From Bacillota bacterium (GTDB lineage Bacteria > Bacillota > Clostridia > Christensenellales > Aristaeellaceae), in contig JAEWAH010000122.1 in assembly GCA_023391725.1 (NCBI GenBank), forward strand, positions 1-17,723: 17,723 nt of DNA, given 5' to 3'. The notes below the pieces were generated by a model. It was not told where the DNA came from and searched no databases. It was given only the letters and a program-made list of their open reading frames with translations. This document shows, one piece after another, positions 7,692 to 15,210 of this stretch. The position numbers and the translations under genes were made by a program. Position 1 is the first letter of the stretch. Each line of letters starts with the position of its first letter.

Positions 7692-7717
7692 GGGGGCGGT
7701 CCGCCTGGACCGCCCCC
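7692..7717 (-). terminator. Strong terminator at the end of the aldouronate operon
   Basis: A perfect 11-bp G+C-rich stem: GGGGGCGGTCC (7692-7702) and GGACCGCCCCC (7707-7717), with a 4-base loop. On the - strand the stem is followed by ATTCTTTTTC. On the + strand GCC and then T6 follow, so it may work both ways. It lies about 60 bases past the LplA-type stop (7776) and insulates that operon from the lacI promoter. Confidence 0.9.
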
Positions 7718-7775
7718 GCCTTTTTTGGCTTGGCAATGCTTGAAAGGAGGTCCTCAAACGTTGCCCGGTTACGTT

Positions 7776-9359
7776 TTACTTGGTGGGCTCGATATACTTG
7801 GCGGCGCGCTCGTTCACAACATCCTGGGCTCCGGAAGCAAGCCAGTCGGCGATGCCGTCGTCCCAGACCTTGTCAAACTCTTCAGGTTTGCAGGTCACAG
7901 CTTGGGACATAAGTGTCAAGCCCTTGTCGATCAGCGTCTCGTTGACGGGGCCGGCGGACTCGATAACTACCGGCACGATAAGCGCCGGACGGGCGTCCTT
8001 CATGGCGTAGGTATAGGCGTCTATGATCAATTGCGGATCCACATTGTAGGAATTAGCCAGCGCCTGGGAATACTTTTCGGGATCACCCACATCCAGGCCG
8101 TTGATCACGAAGGTATAGTCAAGGTTCTGGGCGGAATTCATGATCTTCTCGCCTTCGACAGTCTTCAGCTTGGGAAGGCCGTTGATCACTTCATGGGTCA
8201 CGCCCTCATCGCCGATCTGCAGATAGTACCGGTTCTCGAACTTGGAGATCCAGTTGGCGTAACGCAGAGCGCCTTCGGGGTTCTTGCTGAAGGAAGGGAT
8301 GAAGAAGTTCAGGCCGGCAGCGTCGTACTGGCCCTTGGCGGTCTTGCCGGCGGCATTCACGAACGGGTCGCAGGCAACGAGCTCAGCATCGGGCACGTTC
8401 ACTTTCAGGTCTCTCAAAAGGCCCGGGGTGTCACGGAACGCCTGGTCCCAGTTGTGGATGAAGGCGCCTACGACGCCGCTCTTGATGAGGTTGTCGCTGC
8501 CGGTGTCATCGTTGTACAGCGCGAATTCCGGGTCGATCAGCCCTTCGTTGAACATCTTGTTCAGCAGGCGGAAGCCTTCTTTATAACCGGGCTGCAGGAA
8601 GTTGCGGTCAGACACGGTGTTGATCCAGCGATCCTTGTCAGAGAGGTTAGGATCGATGAAGGAATCCAACAGCGTGCTGGCACGCCAACGCACATCGCGG
8701 GACATAGTGAAGGGAATGACCTTGTCCTTGCCCACGTTGCCGGGATCCTTTTCCTTGAACTGCCTCAAAGCTTCCACAAATTCCTCTGTGGTCTTGGGCA
8801 ATTCCAGACCCAGCTTATCCAGCCAGTCCTTGCGGATGAAGGTGATGTTCTGGGCCACATTCATGCGCCGGGCGGGGATGGAGAAGGTTTCGCTGGTGGT
8901 CTGGTCCTGATTGCGGTAGATCATATCCCTGCCGGCCAGCGCCTTGTCCGGGCCCAGGAAGGCTTTCAGGTCAGGCAGGAACTCCTCGATGTAGGGGGTC
9001 AGGTTGAGGATACCACCCTGGCTCTTGTAGTTGGTGATCAGATCGCCGCTGTAGGTGAAGGAGATGTCCGGCGCGGTGCCGGCGGCCATCAGGTTGTTCA
9101 GCTGCGTCGTCTCTTCCGAACGGGAAACCGCCACGAAGGTGACGCCGATGTTCAGCTCTTCCAGTACCTTTTTCTTGATCCAGTCGGTGTAGTAGTTGTT
9201 GATGGGGTCGGTGCCGCCTACATTGCCGCGGTTGAAGACTTCCACCGTGATCTCGCTGTACGCGGGGAGAGCTGCAGCATCACCCAACGCAAAGGTTGCG
9301 GGAATGAGCGAGAGCAGCATGGCGACGGCCAGCACCAGAGAGAGAATCCTGCCTTTCAT
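7776..9359 (-). CDS. lplA: LplA-type extracellular solute-binding protein (probable aldouronate binding)
   Basis: Large CUT1 substrate-binding protein, 527 residues, in the 500-560 range typical of the LplA/YtcQ class. The start at 9359 has GGAGG eight bases upstream. The signal peptide is MKGRILSLVLAVAMLLSLIP and on to about residue 25. No cysteine occurs in the N-terminal region, so there is no lipobox. The mature part shows the usual two-lobe features: TVEVFNRGN near the start, an AAGTAPDISF region, and ITFIRKDWLDKLGLELPKT before the hinge. Encoded with LplB- and YtcP-type permeases and GH67 alpha-glucuronidase, it most likely binds methylglucuronosyl-xylooligosaccharides, as the equivalent Paenibacillus locus does. 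Here it is last in the operon, 51 bases after the YtcP-type gene. The symbol is by family and context. Confidence 0.93.
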   Translation of the reverse strand: MKGRILSLVLAVAMLLSLIPATFALGDAAALPAYSEITVEVFNRGNVGGTDPINNYYTDWIKKKVLEELNIGVTFVAVSRSEETTQLNNLMAAGTAPDISFTYSGDLITNYKSQGGILNLTPYIEEFLPDLKAFLGPDKALAGRDMIYRNQDQTTSETFSIPARRMNVAQNITFIRKDWLDKLGLELPKTTEEFVEALRQFKEKDPGNVGKDKVIPFTMSRDVRWRASTLLDSFIDPNLSDKDRWINTVSDRNFLQPGYKEGFRLLNKMFNEGLIDPEFALYNDDTGSDNLIKSGVVGAFIHNWDQAFRDTPGLLRDLKVNVPDAELVACDPFVNAAGKTAKGQYDAAGLNFFIPSFSKNPEGALRYANWISKFENRYYLQIGDEGVTHEVINGLPKLKTVEGEKIMNSAQNLDYTFVINGLDVGDPEKYSQALANSYNVDPQLIIDAYTYAMKDARPALIVPVVIESAGPVNETLIDKGLTLMSQAVTCKPEEFDKVWDDGIADWLASGAQDVVNERAAKYIEPTK

Positions 9360-9410
9360 TTGACTGCCTCCTTTTTATTGCGTCCTGGGTACAACCTATG
9401 TAAAAGGGAT

Positions 9411-10292
9411 TCACCCTTTCACTGCGCCAATGGTGACGCCGGAAATGAAATATCTTTGCAGCCAGGGATAGACGATGAGGATGGGGATGGTGGCAAACAT
9501 CACGCTGGCCGCTTTGAGTCCCTCGCTGACCGTGGGAGAGGTCGCGGATCCCTCGATCTGAGCCGTGTCGATGGCCGACAGATTGTTGATGATATTGTAG
9601 AGTTTGAGCTGGATGGGGACATATTCCGGTGTTGTGATGTACATCAGCGCATCGGAAAAGCCGTTCCACCGGCCCACCGCATAGAATAGCGCCAGTGTCG
9701 CCAGCGCAGAGGTAGACAGCGGCAGATAGATGCGGATGAGTACGGTAAAGGGATTGGCCCCATCCAGCTCCGCCGATTCGCGCAGGCTTTCGGGGATGGC
9801 ATAGAAGAAGCTGCGCAGGATGATCATGTTGAAAACGCTCAGGCAGTTGGGGAGGATCAAGACCAGGGGCCTGTTCAACAGGTCCAGATTCTTCATTAAG
9901 ATATAATTGGGGATGGTCCCGGCGCTGAAGTACATGGTCAGGATGATGATGGTGTTGATGACTTTCCTGCCCTTTAAGTTGTCGTAAGTCAAAGGATAGG
10001 CGCAAAGGATGGTCATGGTCATGGAAACGCAGGTGCAAATAAGCGTCAGCACACCCGTCCACCACAGGGAGCGGGAAAACGCCGCGTCCTTTAGGACATA
10101 GGTGTAGGATTCAAAGGTAAAACTCACCGGCCAAAGCAATACCTGCCGCTTAATAAGCGCCTGATCGGAGCTTAGGGACCGGGACAGAACGTTGATCATG
10201 GGCAGCAAACAGATAAAGATAATCAACAGGAAGAAAAGCGCGATGATAAGATCGATGATTCTCGTCCGTCGGGATTTGACCATACCGCTCAT
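9411..10292 (-). CDS. ytcP: ABC transporter permease, LplC/YtcP type (probable aldouronate importer)
   Basis: Membrane subunit of the LplA-type importer, 293 residues. The first membrane segment is at about 11-33, and a stretch near SDQALIKRQVLLWP is typical of the LplC/YtcP class. The EAA loop contains ESAELDGANPFTVLIRIYLP. The C terminus is YFISGVTIGAVKG, as in this family. The start at 10292 has AAGGGGGG nine bases upstream; Met4 is a possible alternative. It begins 14 bases after the LplB-type stop, so it is in the same transcript. The family call is firm; substrate is inferred from aguA. Confidence 0.94.
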   Translation of the reverse strand: MSGMVKSRRTRIIDLIIALFFLLIIFICLLPMINVLSRSLSSDQALIKRQVLLWPVSFTFESYTYVLKDAAFSRSLWWTGVLTLICTCVSMTMTILCAYPLTYDNLKGRKVINTIIILTMYFSAGTIPNYILMKNLDLLNRPLVLILPNCLSVFNMIILRSFFYAIPESLRESAELDGANPFTVLIRIYLPLSTSALATLALFYAVGRWNGFSDALMYITTPEYVPIQLKLYNIINNLSAIDTAQIEGSATSPTVSEGLKAASVMFATIPILIVYPWLQRYFISGVTIGAVKG

Positions 10293-10306
10293 ACCGCTCG
10301 CCCCCC

Positions 10307-11263
10307 TTACCAGATACCGCGTTCGCCCGCGCGCTTGGCGAACCCGTTGGCCGTCACCAGGAAGAACACGCAGATAATGGATTGGAAAAAGCCCACTGCA
10401 GCGGCCAGGGAAAACTGGTTGGAGCGGATACCCACGCGGTAGACGTAGGTGCTGATCACGTCCGCCACAGCTGTTACCAGCGGATTGCGCATGGCGTAGG
10501 GGCGGTCAAATTCACTGCCCAGAATGCGTCCCAGGCTCAATATCAAAAGCGTCACGATGGTGGGGCGGAGCCCGGGCAGCGTCACGTGCCACATCTTGCG
10601 CAGGCGGGACGCGCCGTCCACCTCCGCCGCCTCATAAAGCTCGGGGCTGATCCCGGTGATGGCGGCCAGGTAGATGATGGTGTTCCAGCCTACGCTCTGC
10701 CAAAGGCCCAGGCCGATGTAGGTAGCGACCCACAAGTTGGGCACACCCAGAAAATCCACGATCTCGCGGCCTTGCTGGGCAAGGTAGATATTGACCAGGC
10801 CGGTGTTTGGCGCAAACAATTGCAAAGCAAAGCCACTGATGATGATCCACGACAAAAAGTGCGGCAGATAGACAACAGCCTGGGTAAACCGCTTAAAGTG
10901 CTTGTAGGCCAGCTCATTAAGCAGGACCGCCAGCAGGATGGGCGCGGGAAAGCTGATCAACAGGTCCAGGAGGTTCAGACCCACGGTGTTGCGCACCGCG
11001 TACCAGAAATCCCGGGTGGCAAACGCCTTTTGGAACCATTTGAACCCCGCCCAGGGTGATTCCCAAACGCCCTTGAACATGTTGTAGTCCTTGAAGGCGA
11101 TGACCAGGTTCGACATGGGGATGTAGCGGAAAATCACAAAGAAGGCCAGAGGCAAAACCAGCATCAAATAAAGCATCCAGGTACGCTTGATGTAATTCAT
11201 ACCCTTTGCCCTCGTAAGGTGTGTCGGCTGTTTTGCCTGCTTTGGTGACGCGGCGTTTAACAT
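10307..11263 (-). CDS. lplB: ABC transporter permease, LplB type (probable aldouronate importer)
   Basis: Partner membrane subunit, 318 residues. It has an N-terminal cytoplasmic segment, a first membrane helix (WMLYLMLVLPLAFFVIFRYI) followed by the class hallmark YIPMSNLVIAFKDYN, and an EAA loop with EAAEVDGASRLRKMWHVTLP. It ends FAKRAGERGIW, a tail characteristic of LplB proteins. GGGAGGTG lies seven bases before the ATG at 11263. It begins 12 bases after the aguA stop. No ATPase is encoded nearby, as expected for this class, which uses a shared ATPase. Confidence 0.95.
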   Translation of the reverse strand: MLNAASPKQAKQPTHLTRAKGMNYIKRTWMLYLMLVLPLAFFVIFRYIPMSNLVIAFKDYNMFKGVWESPWAGFKWFQKAFATRDFWYAVRNTVGLNLLDLLISFPAPILLAVLLNELAYKHFKRFTQAVVYLPHFLSWIIISGFALQLFAPNTGLVNIYLAQQGREIVDFLGVPNLWVATYIGLGLWQSVGWNTIIYLAAITGISPELYEAAEVDGASRLRKMWHVTLPGLRPTIVTLLILSLGRILGSEFDRPYAMRNPLVTAVADVISTYVYRVGIRSNQFSLAAAVGFFQSIICVFFLVTANGFAKRAGERGIW

Positions 11264-11275
11264 TGGCGCACCTCC

Positions 11276-13225
11276 CTACTCGTATATAAGCCTGCCTTGC
11301 TCGTCCTTGATACCTGTTTTGCGCAGGAAGTAAGTATTCACCACATCCCGCCACTCCCGGGCGTTCTCCAACTGGCGGCGGAGCCTTTCCGCCACGGACG
11401 CATAGGCCGCGGGGGGAAGGAGCTCTTTCAAGCCGTCCCAAACGCTGATAAGTCCCAGCACATCCTCGACGCCCTCAAAATGCGTATCGTATATATGCTG
11501 GATCAGCGTCTTGCCGCTTTTAAGCCGGTAGTCATATGGCAGCCGGTGGAAAAACAGCAGGAGTTCCTCAGGGCAGGTGTTCGTATCGCTGTACAGGGCG
11601 CTTAAGTATGGATGGTACTGAGCGGTGAAGCCCGTGCCCTTTTGCGTCCTGTCCACACCGATGGCCTTGTGGTCGGCCCGGTGGTAGGTCCCCCATTTCA
11701 TATACTCATAGCCGTCCACGCTGGGGCCGTAATGCTTGCCAACGGTGACCATCCAGCCGATGCCCAGGGGCGCGTTATACTTTTCGTACACGCTCCGGGA
11801 GGAAAGCATCATCTGGGTAATGGGCGCCACGAGAGTGGGATCATTTCCGAAGGTCTGCACGGTCCATTCGTTGATCACTTGCCGGGCGGTGAGCTTTGGA
11901 TCCCAAGCCATGCGTCCGAAGGCGTACTGGTTGGCCTGGGCCAGGGTGTGCCCCGTCCAGTTCATATCGTCGCCCACATTGGACACGGCCGTGATCGTGT
12001 CGACTTCGCTCCCAACCAGATCACGGGTCAGGCGGGTATCGGATACCGGAGTATCAAATACTTCCTGCCACTGTACGGCCAGGGCGTACAGATCGATCTG
12101 CTGGCCGGTATATTCCTGGGTCACCTGGAACTCGATGGCCTGGCGCGTTTTACCCATCGCGCCCAGCAGCGGGGAGTTGGGCTCCCGCACCTGAAAATCG
12201 GTGGGGCCGTATTTAACCTGCAGGACCACGTTATCTAAAAAGCTGCCATCCAGTGGAAAAAAGTGCTCGTACGCGGCCTTGGGCCGGTCCGTTTTGGTAT
12301 CGCGCCAGTCCTGCATGCAGTTATAGACGAAGCACCGCCAGTAGACGGTTCCCCCATACGGCGCAATAGCCCGGGCGATCGCATTGGCGCCGTCGGCCTG
12401 GGTTCGCCCCAGAGATGCCGGGCCGCCCCGGAACTCAGAATCGGCCTTGACCAGAAAGCCTGCCAGATCGGGAACATAGCGGTAAACCGTATCGGCCATT
12501 TCCCGCCACCAGCGGGCTGCCTGCTCATCCAGCGGGTCTGACGTTGGCAGCTTGCCGAGGACAACCGGCGCCTCAAAATGCACCGACAGGATCAGCCGTA
12601 TCCCAAAGGGACGAAAGATTGCCGCAAGCTCGGCTACCTTGGGCAGCATTTCCGGCGTGATCAATTTGGCGCTCTGCTCGGTGACATTCACATTGTTGAT
12701 GGCGATCTGGTTGATACCCACGGAAGCTAAAAGCCTGGCGTAATCCTTCAATCGGGCAGGATCGTAACTGAGCTGCCCTGCTTTAAAGAACAGGGACTTG
12801 CCGCTGTACCCCCGCTCCACATTCCCGCTTACGTTGTCCCAGTGGTTTAGTATCCGCCTGGATACCACCGGGGCCGATTCCGTTTGGATGGAGGAGGGAG
12901 CTTCGCCTGCGCGAAGGCACATCAAAAGATCATATACCCCATAAAGCAAGCCATTCGTATCAGCGGCCTCGATCGCAACGCCCTGCGCCGAACCCTTCAG
13001 CTTGTAGGCTTCAGCCGCCATAGCGCCGTCAAAGGACAACTCCAGTATAAAAGCCGCGTCTTCCCTGCAAATATCTTCCCCAAAGAGGCGCCTAAGCCCC
13101 GCACGGCACTCCTCCAAGGCAAAGGCCGCCTTCTCGGGGCCAATGACTTTTATGGGAGGGAGGTCAAGGGGGGCGCCGGGCTGGAGCCAAGCGTTATATT
13201 CCGAATAGTTCTGCGTCGCCTGCAT
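11276..13225 (-). CDS. aguA: Alpha-glucuronidase, GH67
   Basis: Cytoplasmic inverting GH67 enzyme that removes (4-O-methyl-)alpha-glucuronic acid from the non-reducing end of aldouronic acids released from glucuronoxylan. 649 residues, near the usual 670-690, with no signal peptide. Start chosen at 13225 because AGGA lies eight bases upstream; an ATG at 13234 (adding MCC) overlaps that site. Counted from the longer start, the acid is Glu267 (KADSE), and the base pair is Asp346 (KYGPTDF) and Glu374 (VTQEY). The spacings of 79 and 28 equal those of Geobacillus AguA (E285, D364, E392, from memory). The N-terminal GH67 domain is about 20-125, followed by the catalytic barrel and a helical C-terminal domain. 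First gene of the importer operon, below an AraC gene. Confidence 0.97.
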   Translation of the reverse strand: MQATQNYSEYNAWLQPGAPLDLPPIKVIGPEKAAFALEECRAGLRRLFGEDICREDAAFILELSFDGAMAAEAYKLKGSAQGVAIEAADTNGLLYGVYDLLMCLRAGEAPSSIQTESAPVVSRRILNHWDNVSGNVERGYSGKSLFFKAGQLSYDPARLKDYARLLASVGINQIAINNVNVTEQSAKLITPEMLPKVAELAAIFRPFGIRLILSVHFEAPVVLGKLPTSDPLDEQAARWWREMADTVYRYVPDLAGFLVKADSEFRGGPASLGRTQADGANAIARAIAPYGGTVYWRCFVYNCMQDWRDTKTDRPKAAYEHFFPLDGSFLDNVVLQVKYGPTDFQVREPNSPLLGAMGKTRQAIEFQVTQEYTGQQIDLYALAVQWQEVFDTPVSDTRLTRDLVGSEVDTITAVSNVGDDMNWTGHTLAQANQYAFGRMAWDPKLTARQVINEWTVQTFGNDPTLVAPITQMMLSSRSVYEKYNAPLGIGWMVTVGKHYGPSVDGYEYMKWGTYHRADHKAIGVDRTQKGTGFTAQYHPYLSALYSDTNTCPEELLLFFHRLPYDYRLKSGKTLIQHIYDTHFEGVEDVLGLISVWDGLKELLPPAAYASVAERLRRQLENAREWRDVVNTYFLRKTGIKDEQGRLIYE

Positions 13226-13267
13226 ACAGCACATCCTGATTCATATTTGGTTTACAATAAATCAACA

Positions 13268-13295
13268 TGCGCCTTGCGCAGATATTGTGCAATAT
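13268..13295. promoter_or_regulatory. Two adjacent dyads in the aguA leader (candidate operators)
   Basis: TGCGC-CTT-GCGCA (13268-13280) and ATATTG-TG-CAATAT (13282-13295) are each perfect inverted repeats, one base apart. They end about 43 bases before the aguA start. They lie downstream of the probable promoter, so they would suit a repressor or an RNA structure better than AraC activation. They do not resemble the LacI-type site at 6412. Confidence 0.4.
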
Positions 13296-13323
13296 TCCAC
13301 ATGTTTTCGTACCTAGAATATAG

Positions 13324-13352
13324 CAGTCCTACACCAAAATGAAAATGGGCCC
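13324..13352 (-). promoter_or_regulatory. Possible promoter for the aguA operon
   Basis: The - strand carries an extended -10, TGCTATATT (hexamer near 13319-13324), preceded at about 17 bp by a poor -35, TTTTCA. A weak -35 with a good extended -10 is what an activator-dependent promoter would look like, consistent with the adjacent AraC gene. Weak evidence. Confidence 0.35.
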
Positions 13353-13415
13353 GATAAAGAAAATTTGTACTAATTAAACATTATGAAACTATTTCCGGTT
13401 GAAAATAAATACAGA

Positions 13416-13450
13416 CCCCGTCAAGCGCTTCGTTTTTGCGTCTGGCGGGG
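13416..13450 (-). terminator. Hairpin downstream of araC (possible terminator or attenuator)
   Basis: CCCCGTCAAGCGC (13416-13428) can pair with GCGTCTGGCGGGG (13438-13450) with a few mismatches or wobbles and a 9-base loop. On the - strand the stem is followed by TCTGTATTTATTTTC. It is about 150 bases past the araC stop and upstream of the aguA promoter, so it may end the araC transcript. Confidence 0.4.
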
Positions 13451-13596
13451 GCAATAATCACCCGTATATTCCATCCAAGGGAAAATTTTCTATGCAATTT
13501 GGTGCTTCCGTTCTCTGGGAGGCTGCATTTGTCCTGGATTGCACCTTTTTTAACAACTTGTCTCTATCAAAGAAAGTCCAGCTCTCGATGGGACTT

Positions 13597-14379
13597 TTAT
13601 GCTTTTGCTCTTTTGATGTAGGAGGGGGGGTAACCCTTTACCTTTTTAAACGTCTTGCTGAAATAATAGATATCCGAGAATCCACAGCGGAGCGCCGCCT
13701 CATGGATGGGGATCTTCTCGTGGAGGATGATATCTTCCGCCACGTTGATCTTGATGCGGTTGATGAAATTGCGCAGCGTGTTCCCGGTATGCCTTTGCAC
13801 CAGGGAGTTGAGATAGACCGGATGCAGGGCGGTCAGGTCCACTAGCTCCTGGGTTAGGACTCGCCTGTTCAAATGAGAAAGCACATAGTCCGCCACCATT
13901 TGCACCCGAGCGTCCCCATAGGCCGTTTTTTCGGACTTGAGGGTCATCATAATCAAGCTCAGGATGCTCAAAAAGGTGGAGGCGGCCAGCAGCGGATAGG
14001 TAGGCTCCTTCAGCGCCCAAACGCGACCCAAGGTGGCAAAGCTGTACATCAGCTCCTTGTTAATACCGATGTCCACGCAAAGGGGCAGCGCCGGGGCGGT
14101 ATGGTTACGCGCAAAGTCATACATATTATAATTGATGGCGTACAGGCACAGCGTATCCTTGGGATCGGTGTAGGCCTCCCGCCAGCATCCCATGGGAATG
14201 CTCAATAGGCAGCCGGGATACACGTCGATGCGCTTCCCGTCCACCAGGTAGTACCCCTTCCCGGCATATACATACGTCAGGTCGTTGAAGTCAATGAACT
14301 GGCGCAAAATGACCCAGTTGGGCGTGCAGATGCGGTGCACAAAGAAATGCACCGCCGGCATGTACTCAAACTCCGCCAT
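13597..14379 (-). CDS. AraC-family transcriptional regulator, probable activator of the aldouronate operon
   Basis: 260-residue regulator with an N-terminal cupin-type sensing domain (about 20-95: YVYAGKGYYLVDGKRIDVYPG then CLLSIPMG) and a C-terminal AraC double helix-turn-helix (about 159-258). The second motif is the conserved IHEAALRCGFSDIYYFSKTF, followed by KKVKGYPPSYIKRAKA. The start at 14379 has GAAGGGGA eight bases upstream. It is transcribed in the same direction as aguA and lies 371 bp before it. AraC proteins of this type usually activate adjacent sugar genes on binding an oligosaccharide. Here the ligand would be an aldouronate or xylooligosaccharide; that is inference from position. 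Confidence 0.93.
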   Translation of the reverse strand: MAEFEYMPAVHFFVHRICTPNWVILRQFIDFNDLTYVYAGKGYYLVDGKRIDVYPGCLLSIPMGCWREAYTDPKDTLCLYAINYNMYDFARNHTAPALPLCVDIGINKELMYSFATLGRVWALKEPTYPLLAASTFLSILSLIMMTLKSEKTAYGDARVQMVADYVLSHLNRRVLTQELVDLTALHPVYLNSLVQRHTGNTLRNFINRIKINVAEDIILHEKIPIHEAALRCGFSDIYYFSKTFKKVKGYPPSYIKRAKA

Positions 14380-14557
14380 ATGACGATTCCCCTTCTTGCG
14401 GGCAATACGTGGCTATTCCTTGTTTCCATGTTGGAGCGGTCGATTCCTGCAAGATACCTCCAGTGCCGGCGCTTCATGCGGATGGATAAGGTATGAAGGT
14501 CTTGTGGCCGAAAGCAGATTTGCTATTGAGCCTCTTTAGTCGCCCGCGGGCGACAGT
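14380..14557. other. Upstream region of araC, no gene recognised
   Basis: Holds the araC ribosome binding site and a 14-bp perfect palindrome, TCGCCCGCGGGCGA (14540-14553), next to the hairpin block. No convincing -35/-10 pair for araC was found by eye. Confidence 0.5.
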
Positions 14558-14584
14558 TTCCCCTCAAATAAGCGGTGATTTAGC
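14558..14584 (+). repeat. Left terminal inverted repeat of the hairpin block
   Basis: Contains TTCCCCT (14558-14564) and TAAGCGGTGATTTAGC (14569-14584). It pairs with 15211-15237 with four mismatches over 27 bases. Confidence 0.7.
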
Positions 14585-14647
14585 GGTGCGATATATATTG
14601 AATTCAAGCAGTTGACTTCCTGCTATGCAAAACAAGCCAACCAATTG

Positions 14648-14681
14648 CCTTCCCCTTGAGGGGAAGGTGGCGCGTAGCGCC
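14648..14681. repeat. Double hairpin CCTTCCCC-TTGA-GGGGAAGG then GGCGC-GTA-GCGCC
   Basis: Two perfect stem-loops one base apart (14648-14667, 14669-14681), followed by GGATGAGGTG. The combination has the look of a dispersed intergenic repeat rather than a terminator: no T run follows, and the nearest genes end elsewhere. Confidence 0.7.
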
Positions 14682-14691
14682 GGATGAGGTG

Positions 14692-14719
14692 CGTAGGGGG
14701 GCGATGCCCACATCGCCCC
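14692..14719 (+). repeat. Hairpin repeat, copy 1
   Basis: CGTA followed by a G run, then CGATG-CCCA-CATCGCCCC, forming a 9-bp perfect stem (GGGGCGATG / CATCGCCCC). It is the same as copy 2 at 15147-15173 except for one extra G. Confidence 0.85.
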
Positions 14720-14894
14720 AGCGTAGCCGCGACTCCCTCGGCGCGCCGCTGAGGGATAACGAGGACGCAGGAGGGCGATCGCCAGCGAATCTGGAGCAGT
14801 GAAGCGCAGCGGAACTGCGGAACACCGGCCTAGCGTAGCGACGGACGGCGCGACGAAGCAGGAGGGAGTAGGGGAGATTTCGATCCCCCCTTCG

Positions 14895-14922
14895 CACTGG
14901 ACTGCGCTTCGCTTGTCCAGTG
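14895..14922. repeat. Stem-loop CACTGGAC-N12-GTCCAGTG in the block
   Basis: A perfect 8-bp stem with a 12-base loop (TGCGCTTCGCTT). Confidence 0.6.
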
Positions 14923-15021
14923 TTCCGCCTGCGCCGGCTGCGCCATCGCAGGCTTCAGGCTCGCTGCGCTCGCCCTACGGGTTAACTCCCCCCTGCACTC
15001 CCCATATCCCCCCTAAAGCGA

Positions 15022-15041
15022 CCAGGGCCTCCAGGCCCTGG
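15022..15041. repeat. Stem-loop CCAGGGCCT-CC-AGGCCCTGG in the block
   Basis: A perfect 9-bp inverted repeat with a two-base centre. The tight centre means it would extrude as a cruciform or fold with only a few bases unpaired. Confidence 0.7.
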
Positions 15042-15089
15042 ACCCGAGGAGGGACGGGCTCACCCGAAGGATGAACAGGGCTCCCAAAG

Positions 15090-15126
15090 GCTCCTTTTGA
15101 AAGGAGCTGTCAGCCCGCAGGCTGAC
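15090..15126. repeat. Two consecutive stem-loops in the block
   Basis: GCTCCTTT-TG-AAAGGAGC (15090-15107), then GTCAGCC-CGCA-GGCTGAC (15109-15126), both perfect and one base apart, followed by TGAGGATTGT. Confidence 0.7.
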
Positions 15127-15146
15127 TGAGGATTGTCTATAGGAAC

Positions 15147-15173
15147 CGTAGGGGGCGATGCCCACATCGCCCC
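15147..15173 (+). repeat. Hairpin repeat, copy 2
   Basis: Direct repeat of 14692-14719 with one G fewer. The hairpin core is identical, loop included. Confidence 0.85.
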
Positions 15174-15210
15174 TATGAAACCTCGCCGCTAAATCCAGCA
15201 TGAATTCAAA

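Larger units (their letters stand above)
13226..13596. other. 371-bp gap between araC and aguA: leader and control region, no gene
   Basis: A+T-rich compared with its flanks and without a credible coding frame. It holds a hairpin (13416-13450), a possible promoter for aguA (13324-13352) and two close dyads (13268-13295). A 7-bp repeat, AAAGTCC (13573-13579) with GGACTTT (13591-13597), overlaps the araC stop and could form a weak hairpin. Confidence 0.7.

Noticed and set aside
7680..9689. 669-codon open frame on the + strand opposite the LplA-type gene
   Set aside because: Antisense shadow: it crosses a terminator stem and the end of another gene, and has no family resemblance.
13399..13845. 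148-codon + strand frame spanning the araC 3' end
   Set aside because: Overlaps the conserved AraC DNA-binding domain on the other strand, and its start region lies in the A+T-rich leader without a family match.
14277..14477. 66-codon - strand frame overlapping the araC start
   Set aside because: Out of frame with araC, with no recognised product. The AraC start has its own good ribosome binding site.
14604..15201. Short open frames (60-97 codons) within the hairpin block
   Set aside because: Their translations are low-complexity Arg/Ser/Pro/Gly sequences produced by G+C-rich repeats, with no supporting ribosome binding sites. Such frames are often mis-annotated as hypothetical proteins.
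14599..15209. TGAATTCAA at 14599-14607 and 15201-15209 as a 9-bp target-site duplication
   Set aside because: The 9-mer is part of a near-palindrome and lies inside the larger inverted repeats. It is better explained as part of the inverted ends than as a direct target duplication.
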